Origin: Chloranthus sessilifolius
Lineage: Eukaryota; Streptophyta; Magnoliopsida; Chloranthales; Chloranthaceae
NCBI GenBank assembly: GCA_021018995.1
Contig: CM037584.1
Location: forward strand, 46,451,811 to 46,515,810
DNA length: 64,000 bases
Direction of reading: 5' to 3'
Shown here one piece after another: positions 24,466 through 34,234 of the stretch (its first letter is position 1; each line of letters begins with the position of its first letter). Both the position numbers and the translations under genes were made by a program. The notes under the pieces were generated by a model. The model had not been told where the DNA came from, did not search any database, and saw only the letters and a program-made list of their open reading frames with translations.

Positions 24466-27400
24466 TCAATCGATCGAATTTCAGGTGTCGATCGATTGAC
24501 TGTCGTGAATATGGGTTTTTCTACATAATTCAAAGTTGAGATTCTAGGAGCATACTTGTTTTTTAGTATTTGTTTTAGGATTTTCTTATATTTTAGAGGC
24601 CTCCTATACAAGGTCGTTTAAAAAAATAATGTAATTAGTTTTGATTATTGAATGAAAGAACTTTTGCTTTGGGAACTTGAGATGAGTTTCTTCGAAGAGT
24701 GAATCTTCGCTTCCCGAGAAGGGTTTGGTGTGAAGCCCAAAATCTATCTCCTATCTATCTCTTTATTTTTTATTTTCTTTCTTTGCTTATTTTGATCCCA
24801 TAGACCTTAAATCCAGCCGTAACCTTTTTCCCAAAATTCCTAAATCTGCACCATTGATTCAAATCAATCTCAAAATCCTAAAATCAGCCATCCATCCTTT
24901 AAATATCCCAAAGTTTATAAATCCTAGATCCCATCTAAGTCCCCGAATCGATCCGATTCAAGCTCAGACTTCATCCGAGCCATCAAACCAATCCGAACCA
25001 GAACCCTTAGAGGACTTGTGATTCCATCATTGACCCACGAGCGGCGCCCTAATCTGGAAAAGCCAGAGTTCTACCTCTAGACCGATCTACACCGCAAATC
25101 TAACGGATCTAGCGCACAGATCGGACCCTACTCAAATCTAGCGCGATTTTTCAATGGCAAAACTACGAAACCCGAAGGTATCCGCATTATTTTCAGATTT
25201 ATTGTTTAATCAATTTAATTTAATTTCAACAATTAATTAAATCATAATATTCACGTAGTTTAGGGTCCTTGTCCCGCATCACTTGTTGAGCTTGCATTGT
25301 GTCTAAAAGGAAAGATAGCACAAAGTGCTGTGGTCAAGGAAGGTGCTTTCATGCTGTGACATCTTCTCTGATAGGACTGAGAGGGACTCCATTGACCCTT
25401 TTGTGAACAAGTCTAAAAAATATAATTATAATGACAGGAGGATTTATGGGATATTCGGATATGCCATTTCATACGAGCAATTTGGAAGGAAAGAAACAAC
25501 AGGATGTTCAAAAATATATTTCTCTAGATTGGACGACAAAACAAAATAAAACAGTTCATCATTGAATTAGAACATGCAAAAAAGGAATTAAGAGGTTTGT
25601 CACCTCAAAATATTTATCGGGATTGGAAGGTGATATTATTGAGCAACCAACAGGTCATTCATAACTGAACTTATCTTTCGGAGGGTGTAAAGAAATTCAA
25701 TTTTGACTGGTTTAGCAAACCAGGGCCAGTCAGTATTGGAGGAGTACTTCACAACCATAAGGGTGAAATTCAGAAGGCTTCTCAGGTCTGATTGCAGTCA
25801 AAGATTTTGATACCCCTTCCTCCTGGAAGGGGTATCAAAATCTTTAAAAATCGGTTTGGTGGTCCTTTAATGGTGGAGAGAGATTTGATAATTGTTATTA
25901 ATTCGTTGACTGTATAAAGTGAAGGTCCATCGAAGCTTTTTCCTGCTCTTGGATGAAATTGTTGATCTGTCGGATGAACTTGGCTCTACTATTAGTCACA
26001 TGCAGAGAGAAGTACATCATATAGCCGACACACTAGAGAAGGAAGGGGTTGATAGAGTCTTGGTGTAGGGGATGAGCTCCCATTACCGTAGTGCTGTAAT
26101 CATCTATGCTTCTATTTCGGAGTCTCCCCGTGTATTTTACTCTTAAAAAATGGTTGCTCATAAAAAAATTGAAAAAGAGAAGCTCCCTTCCACCACTTCT
26201 TATTTGATCTATTTCATTTTGTTTCTATTCAATTCTAAACCAGAAAAAACATTATTCTAACAAATAGACATGATTTATAAACACATAGTACTGAAGATAA
26301 AAAGAAAATACAAAATTTGTAAGTGCAATGACGTCTTGCATGCACACACGTACATAAGGCAGATGTAAAATTGCAATTGCAAACATGTCTGCATACACCC
26401 ACATACACTTACCCATACGTAGAAGTCAACAGGTAGAGAAATCTCACTACAAAAGAGAACTTACGGTAGATACCTCTTGACCAAGGTGAATACTTCTCAC
26501 CCGTGTTGCAAAACCCAAGGAACAAACAGTCTCACACAAATCTTCTTCTTTGGGACTAACATGGACAAGCATTAAGGTTTTCGAATCCTCTCCTGTAAAC
26601 AAGACGGTGAAATGCTGATAATATCTAATAATTTAATTTTAATAATCTTTATCTGAATAATAAAAGCATGGAGTGAGCTTAGAGAAAAAGAAGCAAAAGT
26701 TACCAAGAGAGTCCTTAAGAACTTGTGTCAGCTTGCTATTCCTGTGAAAACAATGGAAATTTTAACACTAATTTTTTGTTACATTCTCAAGGAGAACCCA
26801 GTTCGCTAAACAGAGATTATTCTTACTATACATCCGTTATGAAAATCCAATAGCTATTGGGAAAAAAAAGATTAAAATTCTTTTGATGGCTTAAATAAAT
26901 TATAAAGTAGAACTAAAAATTAAAATCGATTCTTACAATAGTTACCTATAAGGTACATGAGATCGTTTCCTTTGGAGTGCGCTTGTGACATCTCCAAGGG
27001 CAGAGAGTGATAGATTTATGGCTTTCCCTTCTTCAAGCCTTCTTCCTTTTGCCTGTGTCTTTAACAAGCGCTCGCTTCCACCTAGATCAACCATCCACAT
27101 TTTGTTGGTTTTCCTTCGTCTCTCGGGGGCATCAGAACAAATCATGGATATGCGGATCAAGCTGTTTTAAGTAGAGAAAACCCAACAAATTTATGACCCA
27201 AAAAAGACTTATCATTTATGCAGTAAACTATTGCAATCAAACTACAATAGCTGACTTTAAATTTGGGCCTTTGTGACGCGGGACAAACGCTAAAACTCTA
27301 ATTAATGCGATTTGGGATGAACTTTAGATTAGATCAAACAACAGAAATATTCAAATCATCCATCCGCATAAAATAATTTACTAAATTTAATTAAAACAAT

Positions 27401-30400
27401 TAGATTAACTAAACTTTAGCGTTCACATGCATCAACATTTCCCGATCTAGAAAAATGGATCCGATGAAAGATTCGAGTTTCTCTCTAGTTTAGGATATCA
27501 AGCGATAATCACGGCATTGTCTCTTGATTCCTCTCGGGTGAATAAACAAGGCTTAAAGGATTAAAACAAATAAAAAATAAAATGGTAGATCAAAAGATTG
27601 AAACTAATAATTTTTATTTTTATTTTTTTGGGGTTTTGAAGATTTATCAAAGCAAGGGAAAATATTACCATATGATAAATAGAGAAAAGATGGAATAAGA
27701 GGATAGAGGTACAAGGTTTCACACCAAGGACTTCCGAGGCTTCGCACAAAGTCGCACGAGAAATGTTTAAACACTCCTCAGGTTTCGAAAGATTCACTCC
27801 TTCGATAAAAAACTCTTCACAAGTTCTCTAGGGTTTGCACAAAAGCAACTCTCAAATTTTCATTCCATCATCAACTGTTTATTCCAAAGTTATAAAAACC
27901 TTATATAGTAGGTCATAAAACAAAAGAAAACCCTAAAACAAATAAATAATAAAAGACAAGTTTGACCCTAAAAACTAATTTCCGTATGAAATTGCGTTGC
28001 AGGTCGAGCCGTCGAGGCACTGTAGCTCGATCCATCGAGACACTGTAGCTCGATCCATTGAGGCACTGTAGCTCAATCCATCGAGACACTAACTCGATCC
28101 ATCCAGGGACTGCAACAACTTCCAGTTCTCCAAATTTGAACTACTTTTCATTCTTTCCCACTGGCTACAATCGATCGATCGAAGCATGGGGTCGACCGAT
28201 CGACTAAGCCACTCTTCAACCCTTGAATTTGATCAGCTCAATCAATTTCTTTTCAGTTCTTCCGTTCTGACTCCCTTTTGGCTTCTTCCGGCGCTTGGGA
28301 ATCTTTTGCGGTCCAAGTCCGATGTTTTTTATCATGATTTCCCCATCCCTTTGATTTCCAAGTTCAGCCTGAGATCAAATCAATCAACCGATCGAGGAAC
28401 ACCTTATATAAATTTTAGGAGAGAGAATTACCAGTGAGATCTGCTAGAGGTTGCATTGGAATTGGTAGAAGCAGTTGATCTGAGTCGACTGCCTAACCTA
28501 TACAGTCTTTTTGCTTGGTTAAAGTCATTCACTCTGATTGAAACAAGGTTGTCGATCTCAATTCCTCCCTTGGGATCCGTTTGAATAGAAAGACTGCATG
28601 AGGATCATCAATTTATATCAGCTACTGATCCCCCACAAAAGAACCAAGAAAAAATCTCAAGAAGTGACAGTGAGACCCTTTTTTTTATTGGTAAGCTTCA
28701 CTGGAATCTGTGACCTTGATTGGTTACTAGGAAAAACTGAGTTTTATCTTTCCCCTTGCTTTCTGTTATCATCTAATCCAGTTCTATCTATCTATTTATA
28801 TTTTTCTACATTTTTTATTATATGAATGACCTAATATAGTAATATTTATAAAACAATACATTTCGCATTAAAATACAACCATGTAGATGTGTTACGGGTT
28901 TGGGAGTCAATGTTTGACTTATATAGTTAAGGGGGTACACTCACCATTGTGTCGTAGGATCTGTTTTCTTTGCTATTTGAGGGACAAGCAAATCTCTGAG
29001 ACTGCCCATGTAAATTTCAAGCATACTAAAAGTGAACACAAATGTATGATTGCTATCTGTTGCCTGCTTAAACAGTGTCTCAATTGCACGGGTCACGACA
29101 CCTGGACAATCTGGTTTCCCTTCCTAAAACAATTTTTTTATGACAAAATGTTAGAATGGTTAAATTTCCATGTATCTGCTTGATTCTTTCAAATGATCAA
29201 GGTACTGTTACTCAATTTTATGGTAATCAGACAGTTCTTACCATAGTGAAAGTTTTTCCAGCGCCTGTCTGCCCATATGCAAAGATGCATACATTGTAGC
29301 CATCCAGAGAAGATTTGATCACGGGTTCAACTTCTGAAAAGACTTCGTCTGAAATTTTTTATAAAAAAATTAATTTTGGTGATTTGATATTTTGCAGAAA
29401 CTGGGAATTTATGGTACCAATAAAAAAGCAAATAAGTGATATGAAGTACCTTGTGAAGACCCAGGTTGGAAAACCTTGTCGAAACTGTAAATTTTCCTCT
29501 TATTCTCAGCAAATTTCAGAATCACATTGTTGGAATCTGAAGCTAGGATTGGTTTTAAGTAACCACATTTCTCGCTTGAGAGGATAGGCCTTATACGGCA
29601 AAATACACGAATATTCCCTGCAACAAAAAGAACTGGTGTCTCTTGTGAAGAAACTCTAAAGGTTATATTTTAGCTATAGGTTCATATGATTTCATATCCT
29701 CTTTAAATAGACGTGTTTACATTCAACCAAGATCCTAAACTATCTCTATTGATTCTAATCACATCCTAAAATATTTTTAAAGATTCTAAACTTCTAATAA
29801 CTTCTCACACTTTCCTAAATCTATGATGCATATCCTACGTTATCAAACTGGATATTCTCTATCACCCTCCCCACTCACATATTTCTTTTGAATAAGGAAC
29901 ATGCCATTGCTTACATTAATATTAACCCTTGATCTCATTGATTAAATAGTTCATATTGGCGGAAAACTTCCATCATGTTGTTGGCGATCACCGTCTGTCA
30001 AAGCTGGTGGCCCTCTAGATCAGGTTCGTTGTGATCGCTCTAAAGAGATATCGATTTGATCGTGTGGCTTGATTATCATTGAATGGAGATTATGAATGAT
30101 GAAAAGTAGAGATCAGTGGATTGCATATATTTATGGTGTTAAGGAAGGTTGAACTTGTGAAATAGGAGGTAAGGATTTTATTGATCAAAGAAAAAATGAA
30201 GACCGCTATTGAAGAAAGAATGAAGTAAGAAAGTAAAGGAAGTATGAGTTGTAGAAGGTGTGAGGACAGGAGCCAGGACCATGGTTGGCCTTATCTTAAG
30301 ATCGGAGCCTGCCATGGCTCTGATACCATAAAGAAACTCTAAAGACTACATTTTAGCAATAGCTTTAAACAATTTCATTGAGAAGAGGAACGTCTTTAAA

Positions 30401-31091
30401 TAGACAGGTTTACATTCAACCAAAATCCTAAACTATCTCTAGCGATTCTAATCACTTCCTAAAACATCTTTAAAGATTCTAGACTTCTAATTAGTCCTTA
30501 CACTTTCCTAAAGCATAGGAAAGTGTGATATATATTCTCTATCATCTTATGATGTCTCTGAGCTCCTTAACTAGTTGGTTCATGCGCAAATTTAAGAAAA
30601 TGTGTCAAAAAGTAAAATGCTTAACTTCTGTTTAAGACAAAAAAGTTAACCTTTCAAGTCTAGGAAATCATTCAGTGCCTGCCTCCTCTGCAAATTCAAT
30701 TGGCTTAAATGGACATTTAGAGAAGCAAGATCATCTGTTAACACCAAAAAAAAGAAAACTGAATAAGAAAAGGTTTAGAGCTTTTAATCTAAAAGCTAGT
30801 AGACTTTGATCCAAATGCCATGAAATGATGAAACAGTGAAACTCCACCTTGAATCTTTGAAAGGGTATTAGTATCTCCAAGATCTTTGTCGGCATCTGTA
30901 GTGTTGAAGCTCGGACTGCGTATCCAAAAACCACTGGATGGGTCGTCAGATGGTAATTCTTTGATTATATGACAAACAGAGTCAGCCCAGCTCGAAGTTA
31001 GATATCTCTTGAACCCAAGAAGAGACTGGATTGACTCAGCAAGCCTCTGAACAGATCTGCTTGGCTGCGTGCCTTTAAAGGGCTCATCCAT
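18015..31091 (-). CDS. Kinesin-14 motor protein, ten exons, 903 aa
   Basis: Family role: minus-end-directed microtubule motor. Exons (transcript order): 30848-31091, 30651-30734, 29450-29617, 29242-29348, 28945-29123, 28432-28593, 26946-27161, 26704-26741, 26465-26592, 18015-19400. All junctions are GT-AG, phases agree, and the sum is 2712 nt with no internal stop. Start: ATG 31091-31089 in purine-ATG-G context; an upstream in-frame TGA precedes it, but a further 5' exon cannot be excluded. Seen: coiled-coil neck ([13 protein letters not shown]) into the motor from about residue 110 ([13 protein letters not shown]), P-loop GQTGAGKT (191-198), [19 protein letters not shown] (about 310-314), DLGGSER (340-346), [14 protein letters not shown], and a motor end near 442. 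The neck before the motor and DLGGSER place it in KIN-14. The 460-residue tail begins with a short coiled coil, then is Ser/Lys-rich and unrecognised. Introns 2, 6 and 9 carry retroelements. Subgroup (possibly KIN-14T-like, by layout) is uncertain. Confidence 0.93.
20836..20995. repeat. TCGATCGATT palindromic modules flanking a (TA)n core, left LTR
   Basis: CAATCGATCGATTCC and TTCGATCGATTGATTG lie left of a TA run (20903-20947). TAATCAATCGAATTCC and GTCGATCGATTAACTG lie right of it and are complementary to the left pair, so the block can fold into a stem with a TA-rich loop. It is in U3, about 100 bp upstream of the TATA box. Confidence 0.85.
21083..21095 (+). promoter_or_regulatory. TATA box of family-1 LTR
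   Basis: CTCCTATATAAGG is conserved at the matching place in the right LTR (CTCCTATACAAGG, one change) and, in related form, in both solo LTRs. It lies downstream of the variable palindromic block and upstream of the conserved stretch containing GAGTGAATCTTCGC. Confidence 0.6.
22340..22965 (+). pseudogene. gag remnant with zinc knuckle
   Basis: Frame with stops: [39 protein letters not shown] and WEDMKV are typical Ty3 gag motifs. An intact CX2CX4HX4C knuckle [14 protein letters not shown] follows near 22664. After it comes an acidic region ([12 protein letters not shown]) that runs into the HES repeat. Confidence 0.85.
22885..23260 (+). repeat. Degenerate ACACATGAGTCA repeat encoding THES units
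   Basis: About a dozen copies of (A/C)ACA(C/T)GAGTC at 15-33 bp spacing, translated as SPTHEST and then, after a frame change, [15 protein letters not shown] and [10 protein letters not shown]. It joins the gag remnant directly to the integrase C-terminus, where protease, RT and the integrase core should be. Confidence 0.75.
23330..23757 (+). pseudogene. Integrase C-terminal remnant
   Basis: [38 protein letters not shown] and [13 protein letters not shown] are the C-terminal region of Ty3 integrase, still open in the same frame as the HES repeat upstream. A Pro-rich tail follows. The rest of the integrase is deleted. Confidence 0.88.
24254..24505. repeat. TCGATCGATT modules with two TA tracts, right LTR
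   Basis: Counterpart of the block at 20836-20995. It has an extra CGATCAAATACC / TCAATCGATTGGCC segment and a second, longer TA run (24394-24463). This accounts for most of the 77-bp length difference between the two LTRs of one insertion. Confidence 0.85.
25660..26160 (+). mobile_element. LINE RNase H remnant in kinesin intron 9
   Basis: [20 protein letters not shown] followed by [11 protein letters not shown] matches the first catalytic motif region of the RNase H domain at the end of plant L1 ORF2. Further on, [13 protein letters not shown] and [19 protein letters not shown] match its last motif (N/H-x-x-AD-L-K). The frame is broken and an inverted repeat at 25800-25845 interrupts it. Confidence 0.7.
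25800..25845. repeat. Perfect 21-bp inverted repeat, 4-nt loop
   Basis: AAGATTTTGATACCCCTTCC (25801-25820), loop TCCT, then its exact complement (25825-25844); the bases at 25800 and 25845 also pair. It sits inside the LINE RNase H frame, where only one arm is expected. Confidence 0.95.
27274..28348 (-). mobile_element. Solo LTR, family 1, in kinesin intron 6 (CTTTG)
   Basis: 1075 bp. On + it starts TGACGCGGGACAAACG and ends TTTCCCCATCC, matching the reverse-complemented ends of family 1 with a decayed terminal CA. The duplication CTTTG is perfect at 27269-27273 and 28349-28353. A TATA-like CTTATATAG lies near 27900 (minus-sense promoter). Its U3 array differs from all other copies. Confidence 0.88.
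28000..28112. repeat. Roughly 22-bp tandem repeat in solo LTR
   Basis: Four or five units of CACTGTAGCTCGATCCATCG followed by AG, the last ones decayed. The same CACTGTAGCTCG prefix opens the CTCGAGCG array at 2278-2400, so the two arrays probably share an ancestor. A further ATCGATCGATCGA / TCGACCGATCGAC pair follows at 28170-28205. Confidence 0.85.
29646..30544 (-). mobile_element. TRIM-like short LTR element in kinesin intron 2
   Basis: Direct repeats 29646-29864 (219 bp) and 30329-30544 (216 bp) open with T(G/A)AAGAAACTCTAAAG and end TTCTCTATCA on +. The primer site TGGTATCAGAGCCA (minus strand, 30315-30328) abuts the second repeat, and a purine tract GTGGGGAGGG (minus) abuts the first. 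The flanks are TCTTG and TCTTA, a duplication with one change. The 464-bp interior has no ORF. It is slightly longer than classic TRIMs. Confidence 0.88.
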
Positions 31092-32422
31092 GTCCACCGA
31101 AACCACGAACCGATCAAAACTAACTAGTCAGTGACTTAACCATAACTTTAAATCAATTTGCAGGAACTGGAAAGTGAATTGTAGAGGGTAATGATTTAGG
31201 ATTCTTGATCTCCACTTTATTCTGTCTCCATGCACTACAAACCACTGATAAAAACAAGTGAAATGTATTTAAATTATCAAATCACTCCTTTCTTCAATAG
31301 GTTGGATATTGGGTTTTACCCAAAAAGAAAAGTGAAACAAAGTTCACAGAAGAAAAGAGGCTCATGTTTTTATGGTTTATGGCTGGTGAATTGATTCAGC
31401 TGAGACTAAAAAAAAGAAACCCATCAATTAGAATACAACTCAACAGAATTGAGAATTTGGTCTCTACAAAAAAAATACAAAAAACTAGGCATGTTTATAT
31501 ATAGCAAAAAATAAATAAACCTAATATTAATATGCTTATATTTGATTGAACTACATTACAAAGAACAAGGAATAACCCCCCATTCAAAATGAAGCTACTC
31601 TTACCTTCTGAAAGCTACATTAGAAATCTCCTTTCTATTGCAAGCCAGCCCTCCACCTAACACCCAAATAAGTCTACTATATTTGTAAATAAGAAGTCAG
31701 ATTCTACACCAAGATACATTCCAACAAATTTATTTATTTATTCATATGCTGTCCATCAGTAAAAGCTTTGAATGAGAAAACCCACCATAAAATGAAGGGA
31801 AAAAAATTAGTAAATTTAAAAAGAGGAAAGAAAAAGACCTGGAGTAAATGAATGAGAAGAGGTTGTTGAAATATCATGGGTGTATAATGTTTCAGGCAGA
31901 CATGTGGTTCCCAATCCAATCACAAACTGCTATTGAGAAAGTAGGATATAGGCCTGCCACCAACTGAAACGAAACCATTTCTATATTAAAATCTCTCCGA
32001 TAAGCCATGTGGAAGATTGAAGAAAAAACAAAATTGTTTAGAGACTTTATATGAAGATTTCAATGAAATGATTCTTCTCTTTTACCAATGAGTTCGAGCA
32101 GTCAGATGAGTTCTTTAATGGAAAACAAGATAATCAAAGCTGATAGAGAGAGAAAGAGTTTCAGTTTCAGTTTCTTTTTTATAAGAGATCCATTAATACT
32201 TTCATTAATGGGCATCCATTAATTATAATGTTGAAACCTACGTGCAGGTGTTTTATAGAAATCAGTTTGGTGATCTTGGTTAGATGACAATTTCTTTATT
32301 TCATATAAAAACTCCATTAACCCCTATTGATGGCATGCATGAATGCATGCATATGCAGTTCAACGATTGCTTGAGAGTGTCCCGCAATTAAAATCTTTGG
32401 AAAATTGTAAACGGCATGCAGG
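31092..32422. other. Kinesin 5' flank
   Basis: Presumed promoter and 5' UTR of the minus-strand kinesin. AT-rich; I saw no clear TATA box tied to the start and no mitosis-specific activator motif. No other gene is recognised. Confidence 0.4.
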
Positions 32423-32558
32423 TTTTGTGCAGGCATAGTGCAGGCGGCTGATGTGGCGTGATGTGACTGGCTGCCTGGACATGCATTGTTTGGACCCACT
32501 GCACTTCCAGCCAATTGTGTCGCGACACGTCAACCGCCTGCATTTTGCCTGCACAAAA
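32423..32558. repeat. Foldback repeat, about 136 bp
   Basis: The left arm starts TTTTGTGCAGGCA and the right arm is its complement with scattered mismatches. TTTTGTGCAGGC, TGCAGGCGG and TGGCTG blocks recur in both arms out to about 60 bp each, with a short centre near 32490. It could be a small MITE or a hairpin-RNA source. No flanking duplication was recognised. Confidence 0.75.
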
Positions 32559-32613
32559 TATATATTCTATGGATTCTTTGGAGCTCATCAACCTTTTATT
32601 ATTATTTTTATTT

Positions 32614-33022
32614 TGAGTACCTTTAAATTCTCCCACCAAATCTTTAAGGGCCCACGCTGAAAACCAATTGACTGATTTGATTCTAATGATGATCTTTTTT
32701 CGATCCAATCTTTCATACGATGGATCATCAGATCATGGGCGTACCATCAAATGACCTTTTTTTATTTCATATGACACCGCCCCAAAAAATGAACTTAACA
32801 TCACATGGCACTCATCACGATCAAGCCTATTTTAAGGTCACTTTTTTGAGACGTGTGCCGCATGCAATCAAAACTGGCCATCTAATGATATGCTCATGAT
32901 CTCAAGATTTATATTGGGAAAGATTAAAATGGAAAAAATATCCATCGGCTTATCCAAACAGTCAATGGGTTTCAGCATTGCGCCCCCAAAGATTCAATGG
33001 GTGAATTTAAAAGTACTCTTTT
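32614..33022. mobile_element. MITE with long terminal inverted repeats
   Basis: Left GAGTACCTTTAAATTC pairs with right GAATTTAAAAGTACTC. The inverted repeats continue inward for over 100 bp, through ATTGACTG, GATCCAATCTTT-like and GATCATGGGC blocks. It shares the GATCCAATCTTT, GGATCATCAGATCATG core with elements at 33070-33489 and 57731-58132. No ORF. Confidence 0.75.
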
Positions 33023-33069
33023 CTTTTCCCTCTCAAAATAATATTACATATTTAGATATGTTTCTTTTT

Positions 33070-33849
33070 GGGGCTGCTACTACCTGCTATGATATACTCG
33101 TTATCCGCTACTGACCATAGGTGAAAACAGTTGATTGCTTTGAATCGGACGATAAAGATCATTTTTCGTTCCAATCTTTTACATAATGGATCTTGAGATC
33201 ATGAGTTTACCATTAGATCGTGAGATTTTGATTTAATATGATACATCCGAAAATTTGAACATGATTGTGACATACTTCAAACATGATTCTCGGATCACTT
33301 TTCAGGATGTGTCCCATGTGGAATCAAAATGTGACCAACTAATCGTATGCCCATGTTCTCAAGATCAATTTTTTGAAGACTAGGACAAAAACCGATCTTC
33401 ACAAGCTGATTCGAAGGAGTCAATTGTTTTCAGTTATGGTTAGATGGGGCGTATTTAGGCTGCATATGGCATTGCTCTTGGGTAGCCCCTGTCATAGCAG
33501 AGCTCACCTGCTTTAACAGGTTACCATCCTCTTTGTTAACATCCCGCTACTTGCTTTAGCGGGTATCCCTTCTCCTTGATAACTCATTGTATAGCAAGAT
33601 TTTATTGATGATTTACCTATTTAGCAGTTCTACCCTCCTCTCTCCTCACTCCTTGTCAGAGCTGATTTTATTTGCTCTGATAGGGAACTAGTAGAGAGCA
33701 GAGAGGTTATTGCTAGTGCAGGTAAATCATGCATAAAATCTTGCTATGCAAAGAATTATCAAGGAGAAGGGGTACCTGCTTTAGTAGCTACCAAAGAGCA
33801 ATGCCATACGCTGCCTTAGTATTTTGTGTGATTTGTTAGTAGCAGCCCC
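33070..33849. mobile_element. Two chained long-TIR MITE/foldback elements
   Basis: Outer ends GGGGCTGCTACTA (33070) and TAGTAGCAGCCCC (33849) are perfect 13-bp complements. Inside, 33070-33489 is one inverted-repeat element (GAAAACAGTTGATTGC pairs with CAATTGTTTTCAG). 33446-33849 is a second (ATGGCATTGCTC and CCTTCTCCTTGATAA arms, with extra sequence in the left arm). They overlap by about 44 bp, so one end may be shared. Confidence 0.7.
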
Positions 33850-34000
33850 CTTATCTTTTGGTGTCCTTGTGAATAAATTACAACATAGGCCGTGACAGTC
33901 CTAGTGCCCTAAAGCCCTAATAATTTTTTTATATTTATAAAATATTATAAAAATTAGGGCTCTAAAATTCTAAGAAATATTATAGAAATAAAAATATTAA

Positions 34001-34004
<4 letters not shown>

Positions 34005-34076
<72 letters not shown>
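34005..34076. repeat. (TA)n microsatellite
   Basis: About 72 bp of TA. A (GA)n tract lies nearby at about 34210-34234. Confidence 0.95.
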
Positions 34077-34083
<7 letters not shown>

Positions 34084-34234
34084 TAGGGCTTTTATTTCTT
34101 ATTAAAAAAATAATAATAATGAACTTGTGAATTTGATCGAAAATTGACGGTCTTTGACAGCTCTTGGCCTTGGCGCCAGAAAACTTGAACACTTTAGGCA
34201 AAGTCTCTTTTGAGAGAGAGAGAGAGAGAGAGAG

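Larger units (their letters stand above)
20712..25281 (+). mobile_element. Internally deleted LTR retrotransposon, family 1, in kinesin intron 9 (CTTGT)
   Basis: LTRs at 20712-21781 (1070 bp) and 24135-25281 (1147 bp) start TGA(C/T)GGGGAACGC and end GCATCA. The duplication CTTGT is perfect at 20707-20711 and 25282-25286. The primer site TGGTATCAAAGC is at 21786-21797 (one mismatch to the initiator-Met type) and a CAGGGAGAA purine tract ends at 24134. The interior is only 2.35 kb and keeps a gag part and the integrase C-terminus; protease, RT and RNase H are missing. It lies antisense to the kinesin. The solo LTRs at 1573-2541 and 27274-28348 are the same family. Confidence 0.93.

Noticed and set aside
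31092-31106. Upstream GTG (31106) as kinesin start
   Set aside because: It is not an ATG. The in-frame ATG at 31091 has a good context, and an in-frame stop lies shortly upstream.
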